Shown here piece by piece: positions 1 to 8,527 of a stretch of 64,000 nucleotides of DNA. Within the stretch, counting starts at the first letter, position 1. Every line of letters starts with the position of its first letter. The notes beneath the pieces were generated by a model. It was not told where the DNA came from. It worked only from the letters and a program-made list of their open reading frames with translations, and did not search any database. The stretch lies in contig NZ_JAKFFS010000005.1 in the NCBI RefSeq assembly GCF_021502725.1, positions 558,001 to 622,000 on the forward strand, read 5' to 3'. The stretch comes from Dyadobacter sp. CY345 (GTDB lineage Bacteria > Bacteroidota > Bacteroidia > Cytophagales > Spirosomataceae). The translations under genes were made by a program, and so were the position numbers.

Positions 1-73
1 CAATGAATTGATTAACCTACGCGAAATGGAAAATGATGTACGCAAAACGGATTTTCTAATTCACAGATTTTGA
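1..73 (+). CDS. C-terminal end of an unidentified CDS (partial)
   Basis: Reading from base 2, an open frame of 23 codons runs to a TGA at 71-73 and ends in the residues DFLIHRF. The peptide is charged and helix-like (NELINLREMEND), as expected for the last helix of a protein that begins left of the window. It is too short to assign to a family. The next gene begins 120 bases downstream on the same strand. It could also be a chance frame. Confidence 0.35.
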   Translation, partial: NELINLREMENDVRKTDFLIHRF

Positions 74-142
74 GGATCATACCGGTCACTAACTATTTAA
101 TTATCAGTTCACCAAGAGCAGATCGCAGTTAACTAAAAACAC

Positions 143-150
143 TATTTTTG
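143..150 (+). promoter_or_regulatory. Possible Bacteroidota -7 box upstream of AraC gene
   Basis: TATTTTTG fits the Bacteroidota -7 consensus TAnnTTTG and lies 43 bases upstream of the AraC-type ATG. No clear TTG -33 element is seen at the usual distance, so this is only a candidate. Confidence 0.3.
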
Positions 151-193
151 CTTCCCTATAATAATTAGTTTGTAAAAAAGAACAACTTCGACC

Positions 194-1213
194 ATGGCAT
201 TTGTGATCAATGCTTCCGACATCACCCATTTCGAGGCCTTGTCTGCGCCTAGATCTATCACGGAAATCATTCCGTCGGAATCGGTTACGGAATCGCCTTC
301 CTATTACCATCCGTCTGTTGGGAAAATTAAATTTTCAAAGCTGAGTACGGGTTATATGCAGGTGACAGACATGAGGTTTGAACTATTGAATGACTTTGAA
401 CTTCATGATGTAGATTCTACCGATACTATCAATATAAACTTTTTCCTCAACGGCAGTTTGGACACGACATTTTCCGGTCTTTGCCACGAATTCAATATGC
501 GTCCAAACTTCCATAATCTTGTATACTCTCCTGAAGGAAGGGATGTGAGCAGGGTCAGTGGAGCGCAAAATGTGGAAATGCTGCACATCAGTTTACAACG
601 CGACTTTTTTGTTTCCTGCCTCGGACATGACGACGTATGGGGCGAACATATTCTTGAAAATCTGCGCATGGAAAGGCCTTTTGTCGGAAGCAAAATAAAT
701 CCGGAAACGACGCCGCAAATGACACGCCTCATTCAGACTTTCAGGTCATATTCGGAGCCTGACCCGATGCGTATTTTGTTGATGCAATCAAGAATTCTTG
801 AACTTCTTGCGCTGCAAATTAATCAGTTTCGAGCTCCCGCTATAATACCCATGGATATCCGCCCGGACGAAGCTGAAAAACTTCATCAACTAAAAACATT
901 TCTGGATTCAAATTTTCTTTCAGATCTAAGTTTAACACAGTTAAGCAAGGTTTGTCTTTTAAATGAATTCAAGGTAAAAAGAGGCTTCAAGATTTTGTTC
1001 GGAACTACGGTTTTTAACTATCTCCGAAAATTAAGAATGGAATATGCTTCATCAATGCTTACTTATTCCTCAACAAGCATCGATGAAGTTGCTGATGCGC
1101 TGGGTTATGAACATACACAACATTTCTCGACAGCTTTTAAAAAATACATAGGTGTCAGTCCCTCCATTTATCAAAAAAAGGGAAGGGCAATCCATCATCA
1201 TAGGGCTATCTAA
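194..1213 (+). CDS. AraC family transcriptional regulator
   Basis: A 339-residue cytoplasmic DNA-binding regulator. The C-terminal ~100 residues form the double helix-turn-helix typical of AraC/XylS proteins: a first HTH around LSLTQLSKVCLLNEFKVKRGF and a second around SIDEVADALGYEHTQHFSTAF, followed by the usual GVSPSIYQ ending. The N-terminal ~200 residues are a divergent sensor domain with no recognisable ligand motif. The ATG at 194 is the first in frame after a stop. The gene converges on the DUF1772 gene, whose end is only 16 bases away, so it is probably monocistronic. The regulated target cannot be told from the sequence; the neighbouring DUF1772 gene is one possibility. Confidence 0.9.
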   Translation: MAFVINASDITHFEALSAPRSITEIIPSESVTESPSYYHPSVGKIKFSKLSTGYMQVTDMRFELLNDFELHDVDSTDTININFFLNGSLDTTFSGLCHEFNMRPNFHNLVYSPEGRDVSRVSGAQNVEMLHISLQRDFFVSCLGHDDVWGEHILENLRMERPFVGSKINPETTPQMTRLIQTFRSYSEPDPMRILLMQSRILELLALQINQFRAPAIIPMDIRPDEAEKLHQLKTFLDSNFLSDLSLTQLSKVCLLNEFKVKRGFKILFGTTVFNYLRKLRMEYASSMLTYSSTSIDEVADALGYEHTQHFSTAFKKYIGVSPSIYQKKGRAIHHHRAI

Positions 1214-1229
1214 ACAATCTGACAGCCAA

Positions 1230-1724
1230 TTATTTATGTAGCACACAAGCAATTATTGCCAGTGTCAACGAGGAAAAAGACGCGATGGTTCGGATCTGAT
1301 GTAATCTATTCCAGGGAAGCTCGAATTTTCCCCTTTGCTGAGAGACTGCTTCGGCGGAAGCAGCGGATGTATTAAAATCAGCCAAGGCGTCGTTTAACGG
1401 AATATTACCAAAAATGGTAACACCAAAGGTACCAATCCAATAAAGTAAAGTCGCCGCAAAAAGAAGCCAGAACCGATCCGAAAGACCATCCTGATATACA
1501 AAATAAGTACTGAGAGGCAGCAATAATAATGTTCCAAGAAAACTTGAAAGGAAAACAGGATTTACGATTGCAATGTTTATCGACTGCATAGCTTTGATAT
1601 ATTCCGAATCTGAAAGTTCGGAAAGCCCGGGATTGACCGAACAGGAATATGCGTAAAATAAGCCTGCGATCAAAGCAGTTGCAAGCGTTGCTAATACAAG
1701 AATAAAATTTAAAAATGACATCAT
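1230..1724 (-). CDS. DUF1772 (anthrone oxygenase-like) membrane protein
   Basis: A 164-residue integral membrane protein with four hydrophobic segments (about residues 4-26, 52-74, 82-105 and 143-162). The arrangement, with AGLFYAYSCSVNPGL in the first helix and FGNIPLND in the loop after the third, is that of DUF1772, a family distantly related to fungal anthrone oxygenases. Biochemical roles are largely unknown in bacteria; members are often linked to AraC or TetR regulators and stress loci. It is transcribed convergently to the AraC gene and stands alone on the minus strand. MM at the start gives two adjacent possible initiators. Confidence 0.85.
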   Translation of the reverse strand: MMSFLNFILVLATLATALIAGLFYAYSCSVNPGLSELSDSEYIKAMQSINIAIVNPVFLSSFLGTLLLLPLSTYFVYQDGLSDRFWLLFAATLLYWIGTFGVTIFGNIPLNDALADFNTSAASAEAVSQQRGKFELPWNRLHQIRTIASFSSLTLAIIACVLHK

Positions 1725-1929
1725 GGAAACCTCTGTTTTATTGTGAACACAAAGCTGAGAGTAAGAATTTATTAAAAATAGAACAAATCCGACAACTCAA
1801 ATAAAATTAGAGAAAATCCTGGTCTCAATCCCGAACTTATGTCCTGAATACCCCTTCAATTGGTCTTGAATCCCAACCAGATTTCAGTCCGGTTTTTGCC
1901 AAATTTGGGCTGGACTAAATCGGAAAATT

Positions 1930-2235
1930 ATGGATATCATCGGGAATGATTATCAGCTACAATTTGGTAACACAAGGGCAATCCTTCACTATGAAAGCGA
2001 AAGCATATTGCATTTTTTAATCAAAGAAATTGACGGTGTGGAAGTTAACAATTCCGAGACCGTCGAAGTTAAGTTAACCCAACTTCGTTCTCAACTTTTT
2101 CTGGTGACCTGGAAAGATAAAAATGGGAACACCGTCTCTCAGGTACAAGATTATGAATTTGGAATTGTATATTCCAACTGGACGACACCGGAAGGCGAAC
2201 TTAAAAGCCTGAAAGGGACCATCTCAAAAATTTAA
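1930..2235 (+). CDS. Small MoaF-like (calycin-type) protein
   Basis: A 101-residue protein without signal peptide or membrane segment. It is predicted to be nearly all beta strand, with the sequence IGNDYQLQFGNTRAILHY early on and VQDYEFGIVYSNWTTPEGE near the end. That ending resembles the second half of MoaF-like and related small lipocalin-fold proteins, in which 'vhD.e.g.vytn.t.PdG.f...kG' is typical. No catalytic residue can be named. It starts at the first ATG and is followed after ~100 bases by the Nif3-like gene on the same strand. The family call is tentative; a conserved hypothetical is the safe alternative. Confidence 0.6.
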   Translation: MDIIGNDYQLQFGNTRAILHYESESILHFLIKEIDGVEVNNSETVEVKLTQLRSQLFLVTWKDKNGNTVSQVQDYEFGIVYSNWTTPEGELKSLKGTISKI

Positions 2236-2336
2236 AAAGCGATATGACGGATCTTTACTGATTTAATAATTTTTTAAGAAATCTCAACCAATCTTGGTAT
2301 AACTTGCGCTTCTGTTATAAAGATAACCCAAGCAAA

Positions 2337-3263
2337 ATGAACAAATTTTTTCTGCCCGATAGCCTGGAAATAAATAGAAGAAAATTTATTGAAGAGGGTG
2401 TTAAATCTTTTGGAGCATTTGCGCTTCTGGCTCTGAATTCGTCATTCATGGCTGATTACGATGGAGTTGCGAAAAAATCATTTTCCGTTCAGGAAGTAAT
2501 TGATTTGATTCTCAAAGAAGGAAATTTGTCGCGTCAAACAAATACGGTTGATACAATAAAATCCGGAAAAGCTGATCAGCTGGTTACCGGAATTGTGACA
2601 ACAATGTTTCCTACAATTCCGGTCATTGAGGAAGCTGTCAGGATTAACGCAAACTTCATTATTGCCCATGAGCCCTCATTCTATAACCACAGTGACAATG
2701 CGGATTGGGTAAAAAACAACACGGTTTTAAAAGAAAAACAAGCATTACTGGAAAAACATAAGATCGCTATCTGGCGGTTTCATGACTATTGTCACGCTTT
2801 AAGACCGGATGCTGTCAGTTACGGAGTTGCGAAAAAAGCAAACTGGTTGCCTTATTACAAAACCGGCGAAGTCATTTTAAAAATTCCCAAAATCACGTTT
2901 GCAGATTTGACCAGACATCTCCAAACTACATTAGGAATCACCCATCTCCGTACCATCGGCGATCCGGCTCAGTCTTGTGAAAAAATCGCTTTATTACCGG
3001 GCGCCTGGGGAGGCCAGCGGCAGGTGTCAACGGCAGAAACCGGAAGACCGGATGTACTTATTGTAGGTGAATCGCCTGAGTGGGAAACGATCGAATATAT
3101 TCGTGATGCCAGGTCTTTTGGAAGGAAAATTTCTTTAATTGTCCTTGGCCATTCGGTAAGCGAAGAACCTGGTATGGAATGGTTTTCAGAATGGTTTCAG
3201 ACTAAACTTCCTGAAATCAAGATTACGCATATCGCTTCGAAAGACCCATTTACCTGGAAATGA
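2337..3263 (+). CDS. Exported Nif3-like dinuclear metal centre protein
   Basis: The preferred ATG at 2337 gives 308 residues; a TTG at 2304 would add 11 residues with no benefit. The N terminus has an RRKF motif followed by a hydrophobic stretch (SFGAFALLALNSSFMA), which resembles a twin-arginine or similar export signal. The rest matches the Nif3/YbgI fold: VTGIVTTMFPTIPVIEEAV with IIAHEPSFYNH (metal-binding His), later CHALRPDAVSYGVA, and a C-terminal LIVLGHSVSEEPGMEWF with another His and Glu. Nif3 proteins bind two metal ions and are often annotated as GTP cyclohydrolase type 2, but their activity is unclear. Export is unusual for the family. A hairpin terminator lies immediately downstream, but its U-tract faces the opposite gene. 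Confidence 0.8.
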   Translation: MNKFFLPDSLEINRRKFIEEGVKSFGAFALLALNSSFMADYDGVAKKSFSVQEVIDLILKEGNLSRQTNTVDTIKSGKADQLVTGIVTTMFPTIPVIEEAVRINANFIIAHEPSFYNHSDNADWVKNNTVLKEKQALLEKHKIAIWRFHDYCHALRPDAVSYGVAKKANWLPYYKTGEVILKIPKITFADLTRHLQTTLGITHLRTIGDPAQSCEKIALLPGAWGGQRQVSTAETGRPDVLIVGESPEWETIEYIRDARSFGRKISLIVLGHSVSEEPGMEWFSEWFQTKLPEIKITHIASKDPFTWK

Positions 3264-3291
3264 AAAAAACCTGCCCAACGACGGGCAGGTT
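3263..3291 (-). terminator. Rho-independent terminator for the repeat protein gene
   Basis: A 9-bp GC-rich stem (AACCTGCCC at 3268-3276, pairing with 3283-3291) has a six-base loop. On the minus strand it is followed by a run of seven T (3269-3263), so it terminates leftward transcription from the gene ending at 3317. Confidence 0.8.
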
Positions 3292-3316
3292 CTCAAAGAA
3301 TATCTGGTGGTTGATT

Positions 3317-3694
3317 CTATAAATCGTCCGCTTTTTCACCAACTTTCTTACCTGCTTTTTTTACTCCTTTTTTGGTTGCATCGTAACCGTCCTCTGCTAC
3401 GTCACCTACCTTATTAGCACCTTTTTTAACTCCTTTTTTGGTAGCGTCGTAACCGTCTTCGGCTACATCGCCAACCTTATTAGCGCCTTTTTTAACTCCC
3501 TTTTTGGTCGCATCGTAACCATCTTCCGCTACATCGCCCACCTTGTTAGCACCTTTTTTAACTCCTTTACCAACAGCCTTGGCATCTTTTTTAACCTCTG
3601 TACCAGCTTTCTGAGCTAAATTCTGAGTTGAATCCTGCGCGTAAGTCAGGGTAGACAGGGCAGCAAATGCTATAACTAAGATTGTCTTTTTCAT
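3317..3694 (-). CDS. Secreted lysine-rich protein with three 22-residue tandem repeats
   Basis: Starting at the ATG at 3694 (MKKTILVIAF), the 125-residue product has a clear signal peptide ending near TYAQDS, so it is exported. The frame continues 16 codons upstream but without a signal-like start. The mature part is dominated by three near-identical 22-residue units containing KKGANKVGDVAEDGYDATKK, encoded by 66-bp DNA repeats, and ends with a lysine-rich tail. Such Lys/Ala/Asp-rich amphipathic repeats resemble LEA- or YtxH-like stress proteins and would form a charged periplasmic helix. No enzymatic function is indicated. It has its own terminator. Confidence 0.8.
   Translation of the reverse strand: MKKTILVIAFAALSTLTYAQDSTQNLAQKAGTEVKKDAKAVGKGVKKGANKVGDVAEDGYDATKKGVKKGANKVGDVAEDGYDATKKGVKKGANKVGDVAEDGYDATKKGVKKAGKKVGEKADDL
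3362..3570 (-). repeat. 66-bp in-frame tandem repeat, about three copies
   Basis: Three adjacent copies of a 66-bp unit are visible, each containing the string ACCTTATTAGC or a one-base variant next to CCTTTTTTAACTCC. The copies differ mainly at third codon positions, which shows that the encoded 22-residue unit is under selection. They lie wholly inside the coding sequence of the secreted repeat protein. Confidence 0.85.
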
Positions 3695-3777
3695 AACTAA
3701 AATAATTGTTGTAATACATCGAAATTGATAACATAAGATCAATAAAGAATCATACCAGAACTTTGAGACCTCCCCAC

Positions 3778-3975
3778 CTACTCGATTTTGTCGAAATCAT
3801 AAGCACCCTTTATATTTTCATTGAGATAGGTACCCTTTGAAAAAGATGCCTTCATTTCCAAATAAACCTCCTCGGGGACATTTTTGTAGTCGTACACCGT
3901 GCCGGAAACAAAAACGATTCGCAAAGTTTTTGATTTGAGAAAATACGTAAAGTTTGAGACAACCGAGGATGGCAT
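3778..3975 (-). CDS. KTSC domain protein
   Basis: A 65-residue protein if it starts at the ATG at 3975 (MPSSVVSNFTY); the frame extends 20 codons further to 4035, but KTSC proteins usually begin near the 'MPSS' segment. The whole sequence fits the KTSC family: SSVVSNFTYFLKSKTLRIVF, then GTVYDYKNVPEEVY, then the KGTYLNENIKG block. The family is named for conserved Lys, Thr, Ser and Cys positions in some members and is found next to RNA or nucleotide-related proteins; its function is unknown. It is separated from the repeat protein by about 80 bases on the same strand. Confidence 0.75.
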   Translation of the reverse strand: MPSSVVSNFTYFLKSKTLRIVFVSGTVYDYKNVPEEVYLEMKASFSKGTYLNENIKGAYDFDKIE

Positions 3976-4285
3976 AGGAGATGCATTTTGGATATCAATA
4001 AATTGTACAAGGGAAACAATTATGCCTGGGATCATATAAATTATCTCGCTAGATTAGAATTATCTCGATTTTATTTTTCCTTAGTAATCGAAATTATTTT
4101 ACATATTGATCACCTATATCGTTGACTAACAAAATGTTCGATAAAACAGAGGATTTTTCATGATAAAAATCAGTCTTTCACTAAAAACTCAGGAAACATT
4201 TTTTTCTTACCTTTAAAAAAACCAACATGAGCCTCGAAAGTCATCGGGCGAAAAGGACCCGCCTTAGATAAATTGTCGAATTACA

Positions 4286-4702
4286 ATGAAACAAAAAATA
4301 ATTTACATGGCTGATGACGATGAGGATGATCGTCTTTTTCTTTCTGATGCTATTCGTAAACTCAACCAGGAAATAAAAATTGTTGAAGCTTCCGATGGAG
4401 ATGACTTGTTGCATCTGATCGAAACTGAAAATACAAAAGATGCTAATATTCTGATCTTGCTGGATATGAATATGCCTCGGGTAACTGGTCTGGAAGCACT
4501 TCAAACAATTCGTGCAAACGAAAAAATCAAACATATTCCGGCAGTAATGATTTCAACATCGTCCGATAAACAGCTTATTCAAAAAGCGTATGAGACCGGC
4601 ATCAATGCCTATATCAAAAAGCCCAATAACTTCGATGGTTTTATGAAGATTGCGGAAGCACTACAAACTTGTTTTCTCGATTTTGAACAGAGTGTCAAGT
4701 AG
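4286..4702 (+). CDS. Single-domain response regulator (receiver only)
   Basis: A 138-residue CheY-like receiver with no output domain. The acidic pocket is DDDEDD at residues 10-15, the phosphoacceptor is Asp60 in LLDMNMP, the switch Ser/Thr is in MISTSS and the conserved Lys is in IKKP near 114. Proteins of this type (Rcp1-like) relay phosphate from PAS- or phytochrome-type kinases to another partner. The gene lies 205 bases upstream of a five-PAS histidine kinase in the same orientation, which is its likely partner. With no DNA-binding domain, it must act by protein contact or as an intermediate in a relay. Confidence 0.93.
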   Translation: MKQKIIYMADDDEDDRLFLSDAIRKLNQEIKIVEASDGDDLLHLIETENTKDANILILLDMNMPRVTGLEALQTIRANEKIKHIPAVMISTSSDKQLIQKAYETGINAYIKKPNNFDGFMKIAEALQTCFLDFEQSVK

Positions 4703-4809
4703 TCCCGCCACTTACAAATTTGTTCTGTTTTCTATAATTTATAACTATTTGCTGACGCTAAATCGAATAAGCAAGCCTCCTTGATTATCATTGAATGTCA
4801 ATATTTGTG

Positions 4810-4838
4810 TTGATAAACTTCAAAATTTACTATTTTTG
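4810..4838 (+). promoter_or_regulatory. Candidate Bacteroidota promoter for the PAS kinase
   Basis: A TTG at 4810-4812 is followed after 18 bases by TATTTTTG at 4831-4838, matching the TTG / TAnnTTTG housekeeping promoter. It is ~70 bases upstream of the kinase ATG, so the kinase can be transcribed separately from the receiver gene. Confidence 0.4.
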
Positions 4839-4907
4839 AATTACGGCTATATTTACTAAGCCTACCAAACTCAGCACTTATCATCGACGATTCTAAGAAA
4901 ATTATTC

Positions 4908-7835
4908 ATGAACGGCAACATTAAGCCATTTAGTACAGACAACGTTAAAGAAACTTCGCGGTTACAGTTGGCTCTCCGCTCGGCAGGCATTGGGACCTGG
5001 CAATTTGATTTCTTAACCGACTCATTTCTGTGGTGTGACCAAAGTAAATTACTATACCATTTTCAAGGACAAACGGAGGATATAGTTTCGTTTGAAAAAG
5101 TCATAGGTTTGGTTTATTTCGAAGATCAAAACCGTTTCAGGGAAGCATTTCACGCTCCTTTTAAAGTTGACGATGACAACGCTCACGAAATTGAGTTTCG
5201 GGTTACCAGCATTATTGAGGGACAAACTCGCTGGTTATTGTCGAAAGGACAGATTTATTTCGATGACAATGGAAATCCGGAAAAGATTATCGGTACTGTT
5301 CAAAACATTACCCGTGAAATTCTTGATCGGAAGATTCCATTGGAAACAGATAACGCTGAGGAAACAGCAGAATGTGGGGACCAGGCCTTGATATTGGCAA
5401 CAGAAGTAGAAAAACGAGTAAATGCGACGCAAGTACTGCGGGCAAGCGAAGAAAAATTTCGTTCCCTGGTTGAGGAAGCCCCTGTTGCAACTTGCCTTTT
5501 TGTAGGAACAGATCATAAGATCGAGGTAGCTAATAGTAAAATGCTTGGCTACTGGGGAAAGGACAAATCCATTCTTTCTAAACCTGTTATTGAAGCAATT
5601 CCAGAAATTAAGGGGCAGCCTTTTGAGGACTTGCTGGATGAGGTTTATAACACCGGGATAACTTATGAAGCTAAAAGTGCACCCGCGGATCTGGTAGTAA
5701 ACGGGGTTTTAGACACTTACTATTTTGATTATACCTACAAACCTTTGCGCAATTCCCAAGGTGAGGTTTATGCTATAATGAACATGGCGCATGATGTTAC
5801 TCGGGAAGTGCATGCAAAGCGCTCTCTTGAAGCAAGTGAGGAAAAATTGCGTTCAGTTTTTGCAAATGCTTCGGCTGCGATGGGTCTTTTTGTAGGACGT
5901 GATCTTCACATCCAGTTAGCTAATCAGGCTTTTATAGAAATCATTGGCAAAGGACCGGACATTATAGGTAAAGCGTTAAATGATGTTATTCCTGAACTGC
6001 ACGACCAGGCATCAATCCGGATACTTGGGGAAGTATTTGATACGGGCAAGCCGCGGCAAAGGTTCGAGTCGCAGGTAAATTTGCTTCGCGACGGTGTAAT
6101 GACCAGCAATTATTACAACATTACCTATACTCCGCTTTTTGATAGTGAGGGGAAAGTTTACGCCATTCTTGATATCGGTATAGACGTCACAGAAACTGTT
6201 CTGGCCAGACAAAAGCTCGAAGAAAGTGAGCTTTTTGCGAGGAATATTATCTATAATTCACCGGTTGCCAAAATGGTCTTTATCGGGAACGATATGGTGA
6301 TTAGGACGGTCAATGAAAATATGCTGGAAATGCTCGGCAAGACTGATTCTATTATCGGAAAACCGTTTATGGAAGCAGTTCCGGAACTGTTGGAAACACA
6401 GCTTATGGATCGGCTTCGGGAAGTGCTTCGTACCGGAATTTCATATAATCAGCCAGAGGAAAAAATCGATCTTTTACACAATGGTGTGCCTTATTCCGGT
6501 TATTACAATTATAATTACAAAGCATTACAAAATACTGCCGGAGAAAATTATGGTGTGCTAGTAACAGCTATCGAAGTTACCGCGCAGGTGCTTGTTAGAC
6601 AAAAGATTGAGGAAGCTGAACAGGTTCTAAGGGATGCCGTAGAACTGGCGGAACTAGCAACATGGAGCATAAATCCGGAAACGGGAGATATCGGATATGG
6701 CGAAAGAATGAAAGAATGGGTCGGAGTTATGGAAGATTTCAGAAATTTCGACGACGGGATCGATTTCATTCCGGATAAAGATCGCGAACGCATTCGTTTA
6801 GCATTGCAGGAAGCATTGAAACCTGAGGGCGGCGGTATTTATGAGGAAGAGCACATGATTGAAAATATTGAGTCCGGCAAGAAACGATATATCCATTCCA
6901 GGGCGAAAACATTTTTTGATAAAGACAATAAACCATATAAACTGATTGGTATAGCACAGGACATTACTGAACAACGGGAAATTCAGGATACCCTTGAACA
7001 GCTTGTGCAGCAACGAACCGAAGAGCTCGAAACCATGAACGAAGAGCTGGCTGCGATTAATGAGGAATATATGGCAACCAATGAAGATCTGGCGCAGTCG
7101 AATCACTTACTTATTCAATCGAACCAGAGTCTGCAGCAATTTGCTTATGTGGCGTCACATGATTTGCAGGAGCCGCTCAGAAAAATTCAGTCTTTTGGAA
7201 ATCTGCTTATTAACCGTTATTCTGAACCGTTAGGTGATGGGGCCAACCTGATATTGCGAATGCAAACCGCAGCCGTCCGTATGTCGGGGTTGATTGAAGA
7301 TCTTCTCGCTTTTTCGAGAATCTCAAATCAGCCGGATGTTAGCAAATCAATATCACTTTCAAGTGTTCTTCAAAATGTATTATCCGATCTGGAAATCAAA
7401 ATTCAGGAAACGGAAGCTGTAATAACGGTCGAAAAACTTCCTTCGATCATGGGTGACGATTCGCAGCTCGGCCAACTTTTCCAAAACCTTTTATCCAATG
7501 CTTTGAAATTCAGCCAAAAAGATAAAGCTCCGATCATTACTGTAAATTGTAAAACAATCAGTTCCAGTGAACTGCCGCTATCCGTAAATCCCGCACAGGT
7601 TTCTCCGACGTACTATCAGATTGACGTGGCAGATAATGGTATTGGATTTGAACAAAAATATTCGGAGCGGATCTTTCAATTATTTCAGAGGCTTCATGGA
7701 CGAAGCGAATTCGAAGGCACTGGCATCGGACTCTCGATTTGCGAACGTGTTGCGTCCAACCATGGCGGAGCAATTTCTGCTGTAAGCGAACCAGGCAAAG
7801 GATCTACATTCAGCATTTTTTTCCCATTTAGTTAA
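4908..7835 (+). CDS. Multi-PAS sensor histidine kinase
   Basis: A 975-residue soluble kinase with no membrane segment. Five PAS-type modules can be recognised, at roughly residues 15-130, 175-300, 305-430, 435-560 and 570-690. Modules 2-4 are clear tandem copies of one another (each begins 'EEK.R/F.R' and runs to a 'YAI..M..DVT' or similar strand). A coiled coil (residues ~690-745) leads to the HisKA domain with His751 in ASHDLQEP. The ATPase domain has the N box QNLLSNALKF, the G1 box DNGIGFE and the G2 box GTGIGLSI. It probably senses a cytosolic signal (light, redox or a small molecule; no cofactor Cys is obvious) and phosphorylates the receiver encoded upstream. Confidence 0.95.
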   Translation: MNGNIKPFSTDNVKETSRLQLALRSAGIGTWQFDFLTDSFLWCDQSKLLYHFQGQTEDIVSFEKVIGLVYFEDQNRFREAFHAPFKVDDDNAHEIEFRVTSIIEGQTRWLLSKGQIYFDDNGNPEKIIGTVQNITREILDRKIPLETDNAEETAECGDQALILATEVEKRVNATQVLRASEEKFRSLVEEAPVATCLFVGTDHKIEVANSKMLGYWGKDKSILSKPVIEAIPEIKGQPFEDLLDEVYNTGITYEAKSAPADLVVNGVLDTYYFDYTYKPLRNSQGEVYAIMNMAHDVTREVHAKRSLEASEEKLRSVFANASAAMGLFVGRDLHIQLANQAFIEIIGKGPDIIGKALNDVIPELHDQASIRILGEVFDTGKPRQRFESQVNLLRDGVMTSNYYNITYTPLFDSEGKVYAILDIGIDVTETVLARQKLEESELFARNIIYNSPVAKMVFIGNDMVIRTVNENMLEMLGKTDSIIGKPFMEAVPELLETQLMDRLREVLRTGISYNQPEEKIDLLHNGVPYSGYYNYNYKALQNTAGENYGVLVTAIEVTAQVLVRQKIEEAEQVLRDAVELAELATWSINPETGDIGYGERMKEWVGVMEDFRNFDDGIDFIPDKDRERIRLALQEALKPEGGGIYEEEHMIENIESGKKRYIHSRAKTFFDKDNKPYKLIGIAQDITEQREIQDTLEQLVQQRTEELETMNEELAAINEEYMATNEDLAQSNHLLIQSNQSLQQFAYVASHDLQEPLRKIQSFGNLLINRYSEPLGDGANLILRMQTAAVRMSGLIEDLLAFSRISNQPDVSKSISLSSVLQNVLSDLEIKIQETEAVITVEKLPSIMGDDSQLGQLFQNLLSNALKFSQKDKAPIITVNCKTISSSELPLSVNPAQVSPTYYQIDVADNGIGFEQKYSERIFQLFQRLHGRSEFEGTGIGLSICERVASNHGGAISAVSEPGKGSTFSIFFPFS

Positions 7836-7915
7836 GGCATAATATTTATAGACGCACCAGGTAAAAAGCTTGACAATAAGCAAACTTTTATCAGGTGCAT
7901 TTAAATTTATATATT

Positions 7916-8458
7916 ATGACTAATCAAAAAAAATCAAAAATTATTGAATTAAGTGAGGAGTTCACTGTTCCGGTCGAAACATTATACCAGGCCTGGACCG
8001 AGGCTGAGCATCTCAAAAAATGGTGGAACCCGATGAGCGATTCTCTCGAAGCGGTCACAAACGAGTTAAATGAAGGTGGTGTTGTGTCTTACGAGTTTAA
8101 AAGCGGGGAGTATCATGTCAAGGGAAATTACGAAGAAGTAAAACCGAATGAAAAACTGGTTTACACCTGGAACTGGGAATTTAAAGGTGATATACCCGCA
8201 GAATCCTACAAGCTGACCATCAATTTCGAAACTACTGAAAATGGAAGTATCCTCCATGTCAGACAAGAAGAGCTGGAAGATGATGACATTATCAACTCGC
8301 ACCAGGACGCCTGGAAGAAGGCTCTTGAAAGCTTAAAATCACATCTTGAAGGATCGGACAAAAACACCAACGATTCTGTTAAGAGTGATGAAGGCATGAG
8401 CGACCGGTCAGGCGGATATAACGAACTTCCAGAACAGGCAAAGGTGGGTGGAGGTTGA
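7916..8458 (+). CDS. SRPBCC / AHSA1-like protein
   Basis: The ATG at 7916 (MTNQKKSKIIELS) gives 180 residues; the longer frame from 7895 adds only seven residues. The first ~145 residues form an AHSA1/START-like SRPBCC domain: FTVPVETLYQAWTEAEHLKKWW, the GGVVSYEFKSGEYHVKGNY strands, and a C-terminal helix SHQDAWKKALESLKSHL. Proteins of this type bind hydrophobic ligands or assist folding; the ligand is unknown. The last ~35 residues are a polar, Gly/Ser-rich tail ending in GGG, which is unusual for the family and probably disordered. It follows the kinase gene by 80 bases, in the same direction. Confidence 0.88.
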   Translation: MTNQKKSKIIELSEEFTVPVETLYQAWTEAEHLKKWWNPMSDSLEAVTNELNEGGVVSYEFKSGEYHVKGNYEEVKPNEKLVYTWNWEFKGDIPAESYKLTINFETTENGSILHVRQEELEDDDIINSHQDAWKKALESLKSHLEGSDKNTNDSVKSDEGMSDRSGGYNELPEQAKVGGG

Positions 8459-8527
8459 TTTCGATAGGAAGACAATCGTTTATTTAATTTTTATAAGTAA
8501 TTTCATGCCTTTCAATATAAAAATTAT

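Noticed and set aside
3362..3570. CRISPR-like repeats
   Set aside because: The repeats are adjacent without unique spacers and encode a regular peptide unit, so they are coding tandem repeats.
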